64,000 nt of DNA from Cymbidium sinense (taxonomy: Eukaryota > Streptophyta > Magnoliopsida > Asparagales > Orchidaceae): the NCBI GenBank assembly GCA_021442155.1, contig CM038217.1, forward strand, positions 145,263,643-145,327,642, given 5' to 3'. Shown piece by piece: positions 35,750-49,219 of this stretch (position 1 is its first letter; the number at the start of each line of letters is the position of its first letter). The notes below the pieces were generated by a model that saw nothing but the letters and a program-made list of their open reading frames with translations, ran no database searches and was not told the DNA's origin. Both the position numbers and the translations under genes were made by a program.

Positions 35750-38700
35750 CATTCATCTTTTTAGGATGCCACATAGATCCACAGATATGCTTATTTAGAT
35801 GATTGAGTACATCATCAAGGAATAGTATATTATCTCGAAAGATAGAAGTCACTACCCTTTAATGGACCTAATCACCTCAATAAGGACTCTTAAGGATGAT
35901 GAGTCTACATATGTAGAGAATCTTCTCTTGATTTATATGAAAAAGTAAATCAGAGTTTATTTTAAACTGGGTTCGTTAAGTTCCCTATGAGCAGGCCCCC
36001 ATAGTTAATTACATCTTAAGGAATAGGGATTTCTTAGGAAAACTCTCGATTAAGGTAAATGATCATTATCTTTGAAGATTTCAGTAGGAAGGACTATCAA
36101 TCGATTGATTTATTTTTGAAGATCAAATGAGATTGATCAAAAGAGGGGGAGTTATTATCGAAGTCAAAATGGAAGATAAGTAGGAGATGCATACTATGCT
36201 AGGAAACTTAGTGAGCATTTTAAACTATCATATAGTTGGGCTTTACATTTTTGAAATTGATTTAGTTTGTTTAAGTTGAATATTTCATTAGAGATTTAGG
36301 ACTTATGATTCCTTAACACAAGATTAAGAAAATGCTTAAGAGGTGAGAAATTAAGTTTATGACCCACAATGGGGAGAACCAACCTCAGAACCTAAATCTA
36401 GAGAGCTTTGGCGAGGGCCAAAAGCATAACCTAAATCTAAGACAAAAATGGGTAATTTGTTTGCCTTCACAAGAGCGGACAAACCACCCGATAACTTAGA
36501 CGTACAACCACCTAGGGGTGGCCTCCAACTAACTCCTCCTACGATTTTAAATACACGTAAGTAAGTCAATATGCCTATGCAAGATAGCTAGGCTATTATT
36601 TATTTAGAAAGAGACTAAGTCCTTAAACTCACTCCCTAAAGAGACTAGATCATGTAAAAGGACATTCTTCAAATGACCTAAATCTAATGTAATTCAAATT
36701 TTATTTTATTTTATTTTGGATAATTATTTTGACTCAGGCGGATAGGATTCAATGCATGAGAAATAAGGTTATTGGCCAAAATCAATGAGAAGGTAGGAGG
36801 TGAGTTTCCGCCATGGATCTCAAAGGTCAAGCCAAGTTTCTCTGGCAAAGGTGGAAGCCCTCCAATCAAGAGTGAAATAAGATGTATTTGTATATGATAT
36901 TACAAAAGAAATGCTCATCCAGCTAAGGGGTTGTTAATTCTTTTATCTTGATTTTAAGCCTAAGAATTAGGAGAGGATATGAGTTGTTTAATTTCAATTT
37001 TGAGTTGTTAAGTTGGGTAGAAGATTTATTTTTTCCTAAAGCTTAATTCACATTCAGGCCATACATAAAGTAAGGAAGAAACTAGGAAAAGAATGCCACT
37101 TAATGCAAAAGCTAAATGAATCATCAACCAATTTATAAAGCTAATTGTAAAAAAAATAAAAGTCCGTTGTGGTTGGGCACCACCTCACAAACTCAAAAAT
37201 ATCAAATGTGGTAACGAGCTCTACCCTTATACAACTAAGATTATAAATAAATTAAATTATAATTAAGCAAGGAATTCATTGTTATTGGGGTCTTCAAGCT
37301 TTATTTCTTCTTTCTTCTTTCTTTTTTTTTTTTTTTCTTCTTTCTTCCTTGGTTCCTTCTTTTGGATGGTTGGAAGGTAGATGCTCCAAGGCTTCACATG
37401 GTACATAAGATAGGATCTTATAACCAATGCTCATTATAATCCCCATAATAATCATTCCAAAATCCTAATTGCATAAATTGACATGAAAAGAAAAAGTGAA
37501 AATCTAACTAACACATGCAAAATAAAGGTTAGCTAAAACAAACCACACAAATCCCAAGCATGTATATTGAACTTATCACCCCACACAAGGGTGACTAAGT
37601 CCACTGGGCTTATTCGATTATGCTTAGGGGTATAAAGCTCCTGCAAGCAAAAATATTTATATTTTTATTTATGATAGCGCCCCTTAAGCACAATCCCCTG
37701 CAGAAAAAAATAGTTAAACTAAGAGCATCCTACTAGTCATTCTGTGCATACACCCTAACATCTGGTCTAAAACATATATCACAAAATAAAATAAACATCA
37801 AACCATGCACCGACCTAACCTAAAGCTAGAAGTGATGACTTAAGCTAATAATATATGTGCTTTGAAGGTTTATGTGGTATGCTTAACTATGGCTTTAGGT
37901 TTAGATTTTCTAAGTGTGAAAACATGTTCAACTTAGAGGAGGGTTTCATTTAAGTTGTTTAATTATTTTGGATTAATTTTTTTATTTTTTGATTTGGTTC
38001 AAGTAAATCCTACAATTAATTACTAAGTTATGAAGAGAGTGAAAGAGAAGAGAACTTCCCTTTCCTTCCCTAACCTAAGTAATTTCTAAAGTAGATTCAC
38101 ATTTTAGTTTTATTTATGAATGTTTTGATTAAATCTTTTAATTAATCCTAATTTTAAATAAACACTAAAGAAACCTATTCAAAAAGAAAGGCATTTTAAG
38201 ATTAAATAAAATGAATCAAAATTCACATAACACACATTACTTCATTTCTTTCCCAACATATATCTTATGCATATGGATGGACTTTATATATATACACAAA
38301 TGAGAGTATTTAACATATTTTATGATGCATGCTAAGTAATCCATTTAAGGAAATTTAGAAGTTGAATATGCATGATTTTTCTTAAGTAGAAGATGGTTTT
38401 TTATCCAAAGTTTTACATACACACATGAAAGTAAGAAAGGCATAAGTGAGTACGCCATCATAACCGAGGTAAGGTACAAGACCTACTTAGGACTACTTAA
38501 AGCCTCCCTCGGGTTGTCCAGACTAATATACACTTTCCTTAAATTCAAACATATGTATAAAAGAAATGAAATGGAAAAGAAGAATGCAAAAGTTGCATTA
38601 ATGGATTCATTTTATTTATGCAATTTATGTATGCAAGTGTAGGTAGCCCCTCTTAGGTGATAGTATAGGAATGAATAGGATGTGGAATTAGGTGAGTCTT

Positions 38701-40321
38701 AGGTCCTTTTGAAATGAACCATATATCTCACTAAATTCCTATTCAAAACTATGCTAATCATAAAGGAGAAAGGAAACCTATACTAAGCCTACCTTTATAA
38801 TCTTTCACATGCAAACTCATAAGCAAAATATAAGTAGCATACTTTCAAATTTGGTATTTTATTTATATGTTTTGAAATTAATTTGGGTTTAGTAGTGATA
38901 ATAGCCATTCATATTTCTACTTTAGCCAACACATGCAATATTTGACATAAAGTAAACAATTTCATTTTAAACTTGAATTTAAAAAATATGAATGCATGAA
39001 GCCACATGACATACAAATTTAACATATTGAGGAAATATTCTAAGCAATGAAAGCATGTAAACAAACTCACTTTAATTAAATCCTAAAAACATTCTTATAG
39101 AATAAGAAAGTTTAAAATAAATCAAAATGAGTTAAGTTTGATTTAACTTTGAAAAGATGAGTTAAGTTTACTGTTCCTACCCATTCCCATATGTGTTTGA
39201 TATTTTTGTTTAATTTTTGGATAATTAGATCCATTTTTATGCATTAATTAGGTTAAGGTATTAATTAAGTAACTTAATTAGCCCTTACCTACACCACCTT
39301 AGAATAATTAACCAAATAATTATGGTTAATGAGGTAACATAAAAACTCACAAGGAATTTAAATTTGTAATGCACCTAATAAGAAAAAGATCTAATGTAAT
39401 TTCGCTCACAATTAATAGTTAATTAAGCTAAGGGATTTAGCTTAAGTAATTTCAAAATACCCTTTCACACATATTAATTGGGGTTTGATTTCTTTAATTG
39501 AACTTAGGCTATTAAACACCTAAGCATCTACCCAAAGTAGATTACTTAAGTTATGGAACATTTTAAAATATTTAGAAATTAATTAAGTGGATAATTAATG
39601 AATTTATCCTTAATTAAGAGGAGATTAAGGAGAGAAAAGAGGGTTTAGGGAATAACTTAAGGGAAATGCCCTAAAATTATTTCCTAAAGCTCCTATCTAC
39701 TGGATATTACCTTAATCAACCCTAATCATGGATTAAAACAACTAATCATACCCTAATTATGTTTAATTACATAAGGAGGGTAATTAAGAAATCCATATGA
39801 AATTCTTCTAATCAACCTTCAAGAAATCTCAAGAAAATTAGGGAGAGAAGTCATCCCCTAAATCATACCCAAGAAGTTTGGGATTAATCAGAGGCTTAAT
39901 TAAAAGGTAATTAGCAAAATGAAGTTTCCAATAAAACCCAAAATCAAAGAAAATTATAAGTCAAAACCCATTGAAATTAATTTTAAAATATTTTAGGTAG
40001 AATTATCTTTCCATTGATATTTATTTCATATTTTTTTGAATTTTGTAGAGAGAGTTCTGAATTTTAGAAGATCCCTAGATTAATAGAAATTAATTAATGC
40101 ATTTTAACTAACCATACTGCTCATGGCGCGATGCGTGGCGGCGGCGGTCAACGCGGTTTACATGCGTCGCACCGTGAGGGATTCACTTAAACATCAAATC
40201 TCCAAAGGCGATTGGCGGCGGACGCGATTTGATCTCTGTCATCCAAAATCAAAGATCGAAACAACTAGAGATCTCCCCGTGGTTTTAAAACGGACAAAGA
40301 AAATATAAATGTGGGGAATTA

Positions 40322-40323
40322 CC
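40322..40323 (-). other. Splice-donor-like site, LTR B
   Basis: On the minus strand TTCGAG|GTAATTCC, at the border between GC-richer DNA (40110-40320 on the + strand is downstream of it) and its upstream exon-like segment. It matches the site in LTRs A, C and D. Confidence 0.35.
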
Positions 40324-40951
40324 TCGAACGTCCATCCAAAACACGCGGATGGATGGCTGAGATCTCCCAAGTTCTTTCCCCCTTGATCAACAAAGATAGT
40401 CCATGATCTAGGGGAAGATCCGAGCTCGATTAAGCTCATATTCAAACCAAATTTAACCCACACCATCTAAAGCCAAAGAGTGGCACATCCAACGGTGGGA
40501 TTCACTTGAATTAAAAATTTTCTTCACAAAGGACCAACACCTCCTATGATAGGTGGTCGAAAAAGTTCATACACTCACTCGATTCATTTTGTCCGGTGAG
40601 ACAAAGTTGTGTTGGAAGAATGAGCTCTTGAGGTTATGTGAATTTCTCTATGGACTAACTCCCCTTACTCCCCTTTGCGGCTTTGGTCCAATTCAACTCC
40701 TTGCTGTGGGAACTCTAATGGAAGCTTGGGTGCACTCGACTTAGCTCCCTGATGAAGTGTGCAAAAGCAATTGAAGTGAAATTGAGTGAAGAGGAAGTTT
40801 GCTCTTCAATTTTCCTCCCCTATTTTCACTGTTCAAAAATCGAGGATAAGAAAATGGCTAGAGCTCTGGGAAGCTAGGGATCACTCTCTGATGACTCCTT
40901 ACTCTCTCTAGTACTCAATCGAATGTCGTATTGATGGATTTGAATTCATTT

Positions 40952-40972
40952 AGGGGGAGTATATCTCCCCCT
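40952..40972. promoter_or_regulatory. TATA-centred palindrome of LTR B
   Basis: Arms AGGGGGAG and CTCCCCCT pair perfectly around TATAT. The arms differ from those in LTRs A and C on both sides in a matching way. Confidence 0.5.
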
Positions 40973-43594
40973 TGAAGGATTAGACAGTCGCAAGCCATTG
41001 TGTCATTTTGATCCAATTGATCATATATGGGGAGTTTGTTTTGGCTATTTTGAGTGTGCACATGGTCGATTTGAGCCAAGGAGTGGATTGCCAACCTCCC
41101 ATGTGCTTGAATTTGAGTGGGAGAGGGGGTTTGAATTTGAGTTTTGACCCATGTGGTCGGGTTTATTCTAGGGGCTAATTGGGCTGACCTAAACCCATTG
41201 GGTTGGGTGCACCACTCTTCATTAGGTCCCCTTGAGAGGGTATGACCAAATTACCAATGGATTAAGCCAAAATTTGTTCTATGGCCTAGGGGTAGAATGG
41301 TCATTTTGCTAATTGTTCATTTGCATATGTTGGGTATGTGGAGAAACTAGGTTTGGCCAAGTTTCATGAGATTTGGAATTCATTTGATAGGGTTTGGCTC
41401 ATGTTGACCCATTTAGGTCAAAATGGGTCAACTTGGGTCAAGTTGACCAATTGGTCAAATTTGGTCAAACCAAGAGTTGGGTCAAGTTCATATGACCATT
41501 TGAAATGTTTTGGTAGCTTTAGTTTGATTCAATTTGGTATAGTTTTGAATTTGGATCATATGACTTCATTTAGGTAAAATGGGTCAAGTAGACCTATTTT
41601 ACCCATTTGACCTTTTGGGCTAGGTCATGGGTAGGTTTAAGTTAGGTTATTCTTATGGAGTGGATTGGTATCTTTGTTTATAATCAATTTTGGTTAAGTT
41701 CAAATTTGGCTCAACATGATCCCTTTAGGTCATGTTGGGTCTAAGGTCAATTGGGCTAAGTTAGGTCTAGTTGGCCAATTGAGGCTTTGGTCAAGTTTCA
41801 CAAGTGATTTGGAATGAACTTGATCAATTGGTTTGAATCAATTTGGCTTAGATCAAATTTTGACACATTTTGACTTTTTAGGTCAAGTTGGGTCAAGTTG
41901 GGTCAAGTGGCCAATTGGGCTAGGTTAGGCTCAAATGTTAGCTTGGTCAAGTTCAATCATAGGTCATGAGTGAACTTAGATCAATGGTTTTAATCAATTT
42001 GGCCTATGGTGGAATTTGGTTATGTTAGGTTTCATTTTGGGCTAAGTGTTGACTTGGTCAACCCTTAGGTTTGACTTAGTTTGACCCAATTTGATTGATT
42101 GATCATCCCATGATAATTGTTGATGATGATGAGAGGCATAGATGAGTTTGCTTCAATCCAATTTGGTTAGGATTAGAATTTGGCTCATAAGGGTACTTTA
42201 GGTCACTTTGGGTCAAGTGAGCCTAAGTGGGTCAAATGGCTTGGCCAAAGCTTGATTTGAGCTTGATTGATCTTGTATATAGACTTATGATTGAAATATA
42301 AATCCATTTACAAGTGGTTTGAAGTCAAATGAATTTTGATCCATTTGACAATTTCATATTCAAAGGAAGAATATGAAAGGATTTTGGCTTTGATTTTTGA
42401 ACTAGGTTTTGATTATTTGATTGAAGTTTGGATTTATATATGGGCTCATGATTGTAGGTTTGATTGAATCATGAGAGAAAATCAAGAGTTTGGCTTGACT
42501 TGAAATTGATTTGGCTAAGTTCAAGATTTTGACTTGAAAGGCTTAGATTGGATTTTGAGTGGATTTGAGTTTGATTTTTGGAATTAGTTTTGATTGTTCA
42601 AATTTATATTTCATTTATATATGTGAATATAAATGAGAATATAAATTGATCATGAGAAAATTTCAAGGATTTGAAGTGGTTTAATCATGATTTGGGCTAA
42701 GTCCATTAAGAAGGATTTAAAGGACTTAAGAGAAATTTAGAGTTTGGAATTTGAATTTTTGAATTTGGTTTGATTAATTTGAATTTATATTTCATTTATA
42801 TATGTGAATATAAATGAGAATATAGATGAATTATGAGAAAATCCTATGAATTTGAATTGATTTGATGATGATTTAGGATAGGTCCTTTAATGGAAAATTA
42901 AGGACTCAAGAAGATTTTAAATTGTGAATTTAATTTGAGGGTTTGATTTGATTGATTTATATTTATATTTCATTTATATATGTGAACATAAATGGAAATA
43001 TAAATGAGTTTTGGGAGAATCTCTTGACTTCGAAATGGTTCGATCATGATCTTGGCTAAGTCCATTAATGAAAAATTAAGGACTTAAAGAACATTTCATG
43101 AATTGATTTGGAATTTTGAGTTTAGTTTGATTGATTTGAATTTATATTTTATTTATATATGTGAATATAAATGAGAATATAAATAGATTATGAGAAAATC
43201 TCAAAGATTTGAATGATTTAGATTAAGATTTTGGTTAAGTCCTTAAGGGAAGATTAAAGACTTAGACTTAGGAATTTCATTGGATTTTGATCATGGGTTT
43301 CAATCATAGATTTCAATCATGGAATTGATTTGAGTTTGGAGAAAATCAAATATAATTGATTTGAAGTTTGACTTGAAAGAAGAAAAGTGAGGAATGGTTT
43401 AACCTAAGGGTAGGCAAATTTTCCTAACACCCCTAAGGAATGACCTATTCCTATGGCTAACCCTTCTAGGTCTCTAGGGCTAGGTTGAGTGTCCACCTAA
43501 TCACTAGATGTGTCTTAAGATTAAGGAACTCTTAAAGTCTAAGTATGTCTAAGATGGAGGGGTTGAGAGCTCATCCTAAAAAATGAGGTCAACA

Positions 43595-45417
43595 CCTTCC
43601 TTCAAAATCTTTGATGGGAACCCGACGCATATTGCATTGATTGATTGTCAGGTGACACACTTTGTTACTTTTATCATGCTAACAAGGGTTGCATTTGATT
43701 GGTATGCCGAACTACCCAACGGTTCAGTAGGGACTTTTACTGAGTTGAAGCACTTCTTCATTAAGAGGTTTGCTGGAGTTCATCAAAGAGTTATTGTAGG
43801 TGACCTCATTGTAATGACACAAGTTTCTAATGAGTCTCTTATTGATTATATTCTCAGGTGGCATAACCTGAGCATGAAATGCGAACCGCAGTTGTCTGAA
43901 CAACATGCAATTGAGATTCTTCTCAAGAATATTCATGACCCAATCGCCTTCATGCCTAAGGGCTTTACCATCCGAACATTTGAGAAACTAATTAACAAGG
44001 TGGCTAACCTACAAGAGGAAGCCAAACATTTACCCTTTCCCGACCAATCATCTTAGCCCAAGCCACAAAAGGTGTTCAAGAAGAAGTCTAGGATAGTTGT
44101 GTCAGTGGATAGAGGGAAGAAGCCAGCCAAAGTCATGTATGAGAGACCCCAAGCTTAGCATCCCCCTTTTTCACCTCCTCTACCACCACCTCAATCATCA
44201 TATCAGCCACTACAGCCACCATAATAGCCATTCCTGCCACATCGGCAGCCTACCCAACAGTGATATTCCTATCCCCCGCCAGATAGCTTTTACCCACCTA
44301 CTCTTGCTGATAGATTGAATAAGCCATATTTATTTAAGAGGGAGGTAGTTACAAAAATATTTAGGAATCTCTTAAAGAAACCTAATTTTTAATTACCAGA
44401 GCCTAAGAGTCCAAATGAAGTGGGCAAGAGTAATGATTCTAACTATTGCCCTTACCACTGTAAGAACTGGCTTGAGTGTAGTTATAAGTCAAGCATTGTA
44501 GTTATCCCTAAAAAATACTTATCAGAATAACCTTCCAGTTATATTAGGGTAATTCTTGGGAAAACTTATGATCCTCTTAAAATAAAAAAAGGTTGGGATA
44601 TTTCCTTATCTCGAACATCTAAAAAAATAGTTTAAAAAATCAAGAAACTCTCTTTACAGGTGCTTGAGGCTGCTCAAACCTCCAACATCAAGGAAGGTTT
44701 GCAAGTTTCCAAAGATAACTTGAAGAAGGTGATAGCCCAACAGTAGCATCAGCAGTCCACCTTACTTGCTTGGGATAGTTCAGTAGCACAACCACTGTCC
44801 GAGTCCAGCACTCCATCCACAGTTACAGCAACTACTTCTTTCTCCACTAGCTCTTCTTTTTCTAGTGGGAGCCTTGTATCAGCAGACAAGGGCATTAAAT
44901 CCCTTACCATGCTTACTTTGTTAGATTTTTTTTATGTACCTCCACCCAAAAAGAAATTAATGAAGAAAGCTTTCACTTACATCTTGTCCACTTCTGATAC
45001 TTTATATTTTATTCTTCTTGAAAACTCTTTAAGTCTAGAAAATAATAATGATAGCTCTAGTCATTCCGATCCACTCTCTTCTTATTCAAAATCAAACTTT
45101 TCTTTTCTGAATCAATCGGGTTCACCTCTTGAGATTGACTTGGAGTCAACTGACTTTGAGGATCTCATAGGAGAAGCTGTAGGTATACATGATGAGAAGG
45201 TATAATTTTTCACAAGTTCATCATTTCAAGAAGTCACTAAAGGCAACCTATGCAATGGTAAAATTCGACCTCCTAGGGTAGCACCTCTTGATAAGGGTAA
45301 ACAAGTCATAGGTTCCAGTGAGCAGATAACCCCTCCACATGATGCTCCACCCATGGATATGCTTGTGGAGCACCAAGTCAGAGTTCATTATAATGTATTA
45401 GCACATCTTAAAAGTTG
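43595..45417 (+). pseudogene. gag of the Tat/Ogre-like element (capsid-like domain to C-terminal linker)
   Basis: A single reading frame runs for about 1.8 kb without a frameshift but with ten stop codons (44054, 44156, 44222, 44225, 44261, 44390, 44528, 44633, 44744, 45203). The capsid-like retrotransposon gag domain is clear at 43595-44050 (DWYAELPNGS, LKHFFIKRFAG, LIDYILRWHNLS). A Pro/Gln-rich linker follows, then YCPYHCKNWLECSY (about 44440-44485), which replaces the usual zinc knuckle in this lineage, and near the end YNVLAHLK (about 45390), typical of the stretch before the protease. Gag packages the RNA into virus-like particles. Its N-terminal part is cut off by LTR B. Confidence 0.82.
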
Positions 45418-45418
45418 C

Positions 45419-45960
45419 CAGCTAAATTAAGTATATATGATTCCCTTGTCTTATCCAAAGAGACGAGGGAATCTCTAGTCAAGGCTCTCCTTAACCCATA
45501 GATATGCTTAACTCAGCTGACCGCTACTGAAGAGGAGGCACACAACTCAAAGGAAATCTTTGGAGTTACATTCAGTGATGAAGAGTTGCTTTTAGAAATG
45601 ACCAAGCACAATCGTCCTCTTTATATTACAGTAGACGTTGGCAGATACAGGTTATCAAAGGTTCTGGTTGACCAAGGAGTATTAGTCAACATTATGATTT
45701 TAAGAACCCTTTCCTACTGATGATTGACATCTCTAAACAAAAAAAAGAGAGGATGATGTTGAGAGAATTTAATGAATAAGGTGAGAGGGCCTTAGGCTCT
45801 ATAGTGTTGCCATTAGAGGTAGATAATTGAAGACTGAAGCCAAGTTTCATATCATAGACTCAGATACATCTTTCAATGCTTTGCTTAGGAGACCATGGAT
45901 AAATGAGAACATCTCTCCATCCTCTACATGGGCATGAAGTTGAGGTGGAATGCTAAAGAA
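45419..45960 (+). pseudogene. Aspartic protease remnant
   Basis: After a frameshift near 45418 the reading continues SIYDSLVLSKETRESLVKAL, then GVTFSDEELLLEMTKHNRPL and KVLVDQGVLVNIM. The VLVDxG box (about 45660-45690) keeps the active-site Asp but has Gln where Thr, Ser or Asn usually stands. A further frame gives SFNALLRRPWI (about 45870), the family's LLGRPWI block with Gly changed to Arg. There are several stops, so it is inactive. Confidence 0.72.
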
Positions 45961-46920
45961 GATCTCAAGCCCTTCACAATTCATGAGGTCGGGATATATG
46001 AAGATGCAGCCTATTTTCTTCTCCAAAACCAACAAGTACATTCTTGTGAATCTAGTCAAGATCCCTAAGAGGGACACAAAGAAAGAAAAGAAAAAGAAAA
46101 TAAATTTGAAATTGAAAAGAAAAAAAGAGAAAGAAAATGAAAATAAAAGAGAGCGAGATGTGGACTCATGGGAAGATATAGAGCCTGACATTAGATTTCA
46201 CCCATAGTTCGTTACTCCATTCGAACACATGGGTAGGGTGACCCGACCTCCACCAGGCAGAGGAAGAAGATAGTTCAGAGGCAGCCCCTGAGGTAAAAAT
46301 CCTCCTTATTGGCCACCTAATAGGATGTATGTCCCAGCCACCAGGAGTACACCTACTATCTACATAGAATTAGAATCTAGTTTAGAAGATGAGTCTTATA
46401 TGGTTAGCACACCAGCCAACTCTTCTTAGCTGTGGATCCCTTTTTTGAGGTGATGTTTGAGCATGATAGTGATGAAGACTAGGATCCAAAGCAAAGCATA
46501 AATGTATCCAAGTTTGCATATGAGACAGTTAGGAGTCAATTGGGAACCTTAGCTCTAACCCCACTTTCTTCCTAGAAAGTTGAGGGTTTGGTAGTTAAGG
46601 AAGCACCTAAGTCATCCATAGATGGGAAAACTCAGAGATTCTTTCTGGGAGCATCATCCTCAAGTTAGAAAACTGATGTAGAACTTGAGGATGATTCATA
46701 TAAAGTTTTAATACAATTTCATTTTTGATTGGTACTCTATGTGTTCTTAATTTAGCAAAAAAGAGATTAATCTCACATACTTGGTCTAAACATAGATCAG
46801 ACTATTTTGAAAGGTTATGAGACAACCAAAGTAGACATCCTCAATTAAGATTAAGACTAGGATTCGGTACAGTAGGTCAAATTGATGATGACAATCATTG
46901 CCTAGTCATCACCAATCATT
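45961..46920 (+). other. Protease-RT linker region, decayed
   Basis: The text between protease and RT has a Lys/Glu-rich stretch (46075-46160) and Pro-rich fragments. Stops are frequent and no catalytic domain is visible. Tat-type elements carry a poorly conserved linker here. Confidence 0.5.
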
Positions 46921-47930
46921 TTGGAATTTGGTAGGCTCTTTTCAAATCATGCTAACTCATATGAGGAGGTGTGTTTAGAAACATCAGATGATCCGAATGA
47001 CCTTGAAGTCAAGGATGCACCACTAGAGTTCGAGGATATTAGGTCAAACATCGATGAGCTCAAAGAAATTAACTTGGAAACTGAAGACAATCCACGTTTG
47101 ACATACATCAGTTCATTGTTGAATAATAGTAAAATTGATGACTTAGTTAGCCTATTGAATGAGTTTAAGGATTACTTCACATGGAGTTATGAAGAGGCGT
47201 CTGATTTATCTCCTAACATAGCAATCTACAAACTAGCAATAGATCCTAGTGCTAACCCTATCAAGCAAGCTCTTAGATGCATGCGATTAAACAATGAACA
47301 ATAGGTCATTTCTAAAGTCAAGAAACTAATTGATGCTGATTTTATCAGGGAAGAAAAATATCTTTCCTGGTTGGCAAGTGTTGTCCTAGTTAAGAAAAAG
47401 AATGGTCAAATTTGCATATGCATTAATTTTAGGGATCTGAATAAGGCATGTCCAAAAGATGAATCTCCACTACCAATACAAGAACTGGTGGTGAACATTT
47501 CCTCATCTCATGAAGTCTTCTCTTTCATGGATGGCTCATCTAGCTATAACCAAATAAAGATGGCCCCCAAAGATAAAAGGAACACTGAGTTTTGAACCCT
47601 GATCAGAATATTTTGGTATATGGTCATACCTTTCGGCCTTAAAAATGTCGGTGCTACATACCAATGAGCCTTGACTTGAATCTTCAATGAACTCATTCAT
47701 CATCTGGTTGAATGTTACATTGATGATCTTATAATCAAAAGTAAATAAAAGGAAAACTATCTCTTTGATTTGAGAGTAATTTTCAAACAGTTAAGATAAT
47801 TTATCCTTAAAATGAATCCCCTGAAGTGTGCATTTGGATTAGCTTCAGGAAAATTCCATGGGTTTGTTTTCCAGCACTATGTAATAGAAATCCATCCAGA
47901 GAAGATCAAGGCGATATTAGAAATGCCACC
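46921..47930 (+). pseudogene. Reverse transcriptase of the gypsy element
   Basis: One frame carries DELKEINLETEDNPR and YFTWSYEEASDLSP (pre-RT segment), then ASVVLVKKKNGQICICINFR, DLNKACPKDESPLP, FSFMDGSSSYNQIKMAP, VIPFGLKNVGATYQ and the catalytic CYIDDLI (YIDD at 47716-47727, intact), then NPLKCAFGLASGKF. Stops occur at 47302, 47593 and several later places, for example at the Arg positions of the families' AFRTPWG and YQRALTRIF blocks (CGA to TGA). A frameshift near 47930 moves the downstream part to another frame. Length and order fit gypsy RT. Confidence 0.85.
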
Positions 47931-48480
47931 CCTCAAATTCTAACTCAACTCAGATCATTTCAAGGGCAGTTAACATATCTAAGATGCTTCATTTCCAACC
48001 TATCAGGAAGATGCCAACTATTTTTGGCACTTGAAAAAAATAATGCAAAGTTCAAGTGGGATGACAAGTGTCAATATGCTTTCATAGACATCAAGCACTA
48101 CCTGATGACACCGCTAGTTCTAGCAGCCCCTATCTAGAGCAAGCCATTGATATTATATACTACTGCATTAGATGAATCCCGTGGCCCTCTGTTGGCCCAA
48201 ACTAATGATGAAGGGAAAGAGAATGCACTCTACTATATTAGTCGTCATTTAATCCCTACTGAAGCAAACTGTCCACCAATTGAAAAACACTACCTAGCTT
48301 TAATCTTCGCATCCCAAAAGCTATGGCATTACATGCTTTCTCATAAAGTGAACTTGATCTCTAGGATCAATCCACTGCAATATCTCATGACACAGCTGAT
48401 GCTATCCGGATGATTGGCACATTGGTCCATAATTTTGTCACAGTTTGACAACACTTTCGTACCCCTTCATGCGATGAAAG
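47931..48480 (+). pseudogene. RT thumb/connection and RNase H (first)
   Basis: In the frame after the shift: TQLRSFQGQLTYLRCFISNL (thumb), then KPLILYTTALDESRGPLLAQ (start of RNase H; the catalytic Asp position of LYLDxS reads Thr here), YYISRHLIPTEANCPPIEKH (with its Glu) and ALIFASQKLWHYMLSHKVNL. Stops lie at 48135 and 48411. The stop near 48481 falls at the Gln of the family's IKGQAL block (CAA to TAA). Confidence 0.78.
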
Positions 48481-48589
48481 GATAAGCCCTAGTAGATTTC
48501 TTGGTAGCACACCCACTTTTTGCTGATTTTCCACTTAGTGATGACCTCCCCGATGAACAAATCATGAACTTAGGGGACACTAGCATTCA

Positions 48590-49010
48590 CCATTAGGACA
48601 TGTATTTTGATGGTGTGGCTTCCTTTCAAAAGGGAGAAGAACCACAATCTACTCTTCCAGGAAAGGTAGGGGTAAGAATAGTTCTCCTAACTCTGGACCG
48701 TGATGTGATGAGATTCTCATTTCATCTATCAAATCCATGCACTAACAATGAAGCCGAACACAAGGCTCTGATTGTTGGTCTAGAATTAGCCATTATACTA
48801 TGCATCTATAGTATCAACATCTTCGGGGATTCTCAATTAGTCATCAACCAAATTGTTGGGTCTTACAAAGTTTTGAAGCCTAAGCTCCATCATTACCACA
48901 AGTACATTATGGAGTTATTAGCCCAAATCTCAGAAGTTACTATTTATAAGATTCCTCGATGAGAGAACTCTATAGTGGATGCATTAACCAACTCGCCAAA
49001 GAGTTGGTAT
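48590..49010 (+). pseudogene. Second RNase H (archaeal-type, aRNH)
   Basis: MYFDGVAS (first catalytic Asp), NPCTNNEAEHKALIVGLELA (catalytic Glu region), INIFGDSQLVINQIVG (second Asp, Ser-Gln-Leu) and IYKIPR follow in the order of plant archaeal-type RNase H domains. The key residues are still present. A second RNase H in addition to the one fused to RT is characteristic of Tat-lineage gypsy elements and supports the classification. The frame is the same as for the first RNase H. A TGA at 48960 ends it. Confidence 0.82.
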
Positions 49011-49219
49011 GTTCAGAAGATGAGTCCATACCAATAAGGGTCTAAAATAGACAAGTCTTATCTCTTGTTGAATCTAAACTTATCAAGAGATTCTCTCTTG
49101 AAGGGGAGATTGTCATTGTCAAAAAGGATGATGAGTTGGATTGGAGGCAACCATTCATGGATTATCTAAACATAGGCAAACAATCTCAAGAGAAGTCACA
49201 CATCAGGTGAAGCAGAGAG

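Larger units (their letters stand above)
35750..43594 (-). repeat. LTR B: solo LTR of the same family in reverse orientation, inside gag
   Basis: The right end ...GAGGTCAACA (43594) is the reverse complement of the TGTTGACC start. The left end is diverged: recognisable LTR text starts around 35760 (ctttttaggatg, then gagtacatcatcaaggaatag), so the exact border is uncertain by about 10 bases. The length is about 7.85 kb. There is no internal retrotransposon DNA next to it, so it is a solo LTR. It splits gag between the N-terminal region and PSFKIFDGNP. A clean target duplication is not visible. Confidence 0.82.

Noticed and set aside
35750..43594. Reading A and B as terminal inverted repeats of a giant DNA transposon
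   Set aside because: B interrupts gag, ends with the LTR terminus, and a PBS follows A; A pairs with C as LTRs, so B is a nested inverted solo LTR.
45847..46207. Opposing 114- and 85-codon frames with Phe-rich and Lys-rich runs
   Set aside because: One is the antisense of the Lys/Glu-rich protease-RT linker; both are shadows of the decayed polyprotein.
43595..48962. Alternative genetic code (TAA/TAG read as Gln), suggested by the many in-frame TAR codons in gag-pol
   Set aside because: TGA also occurs at conserved Arg positions, frameshifts exist (near 45418 and 47930), and the UBC12 exons use ordinary codons and a TGA stop. C-to-T decay of a silenced element explains it better.
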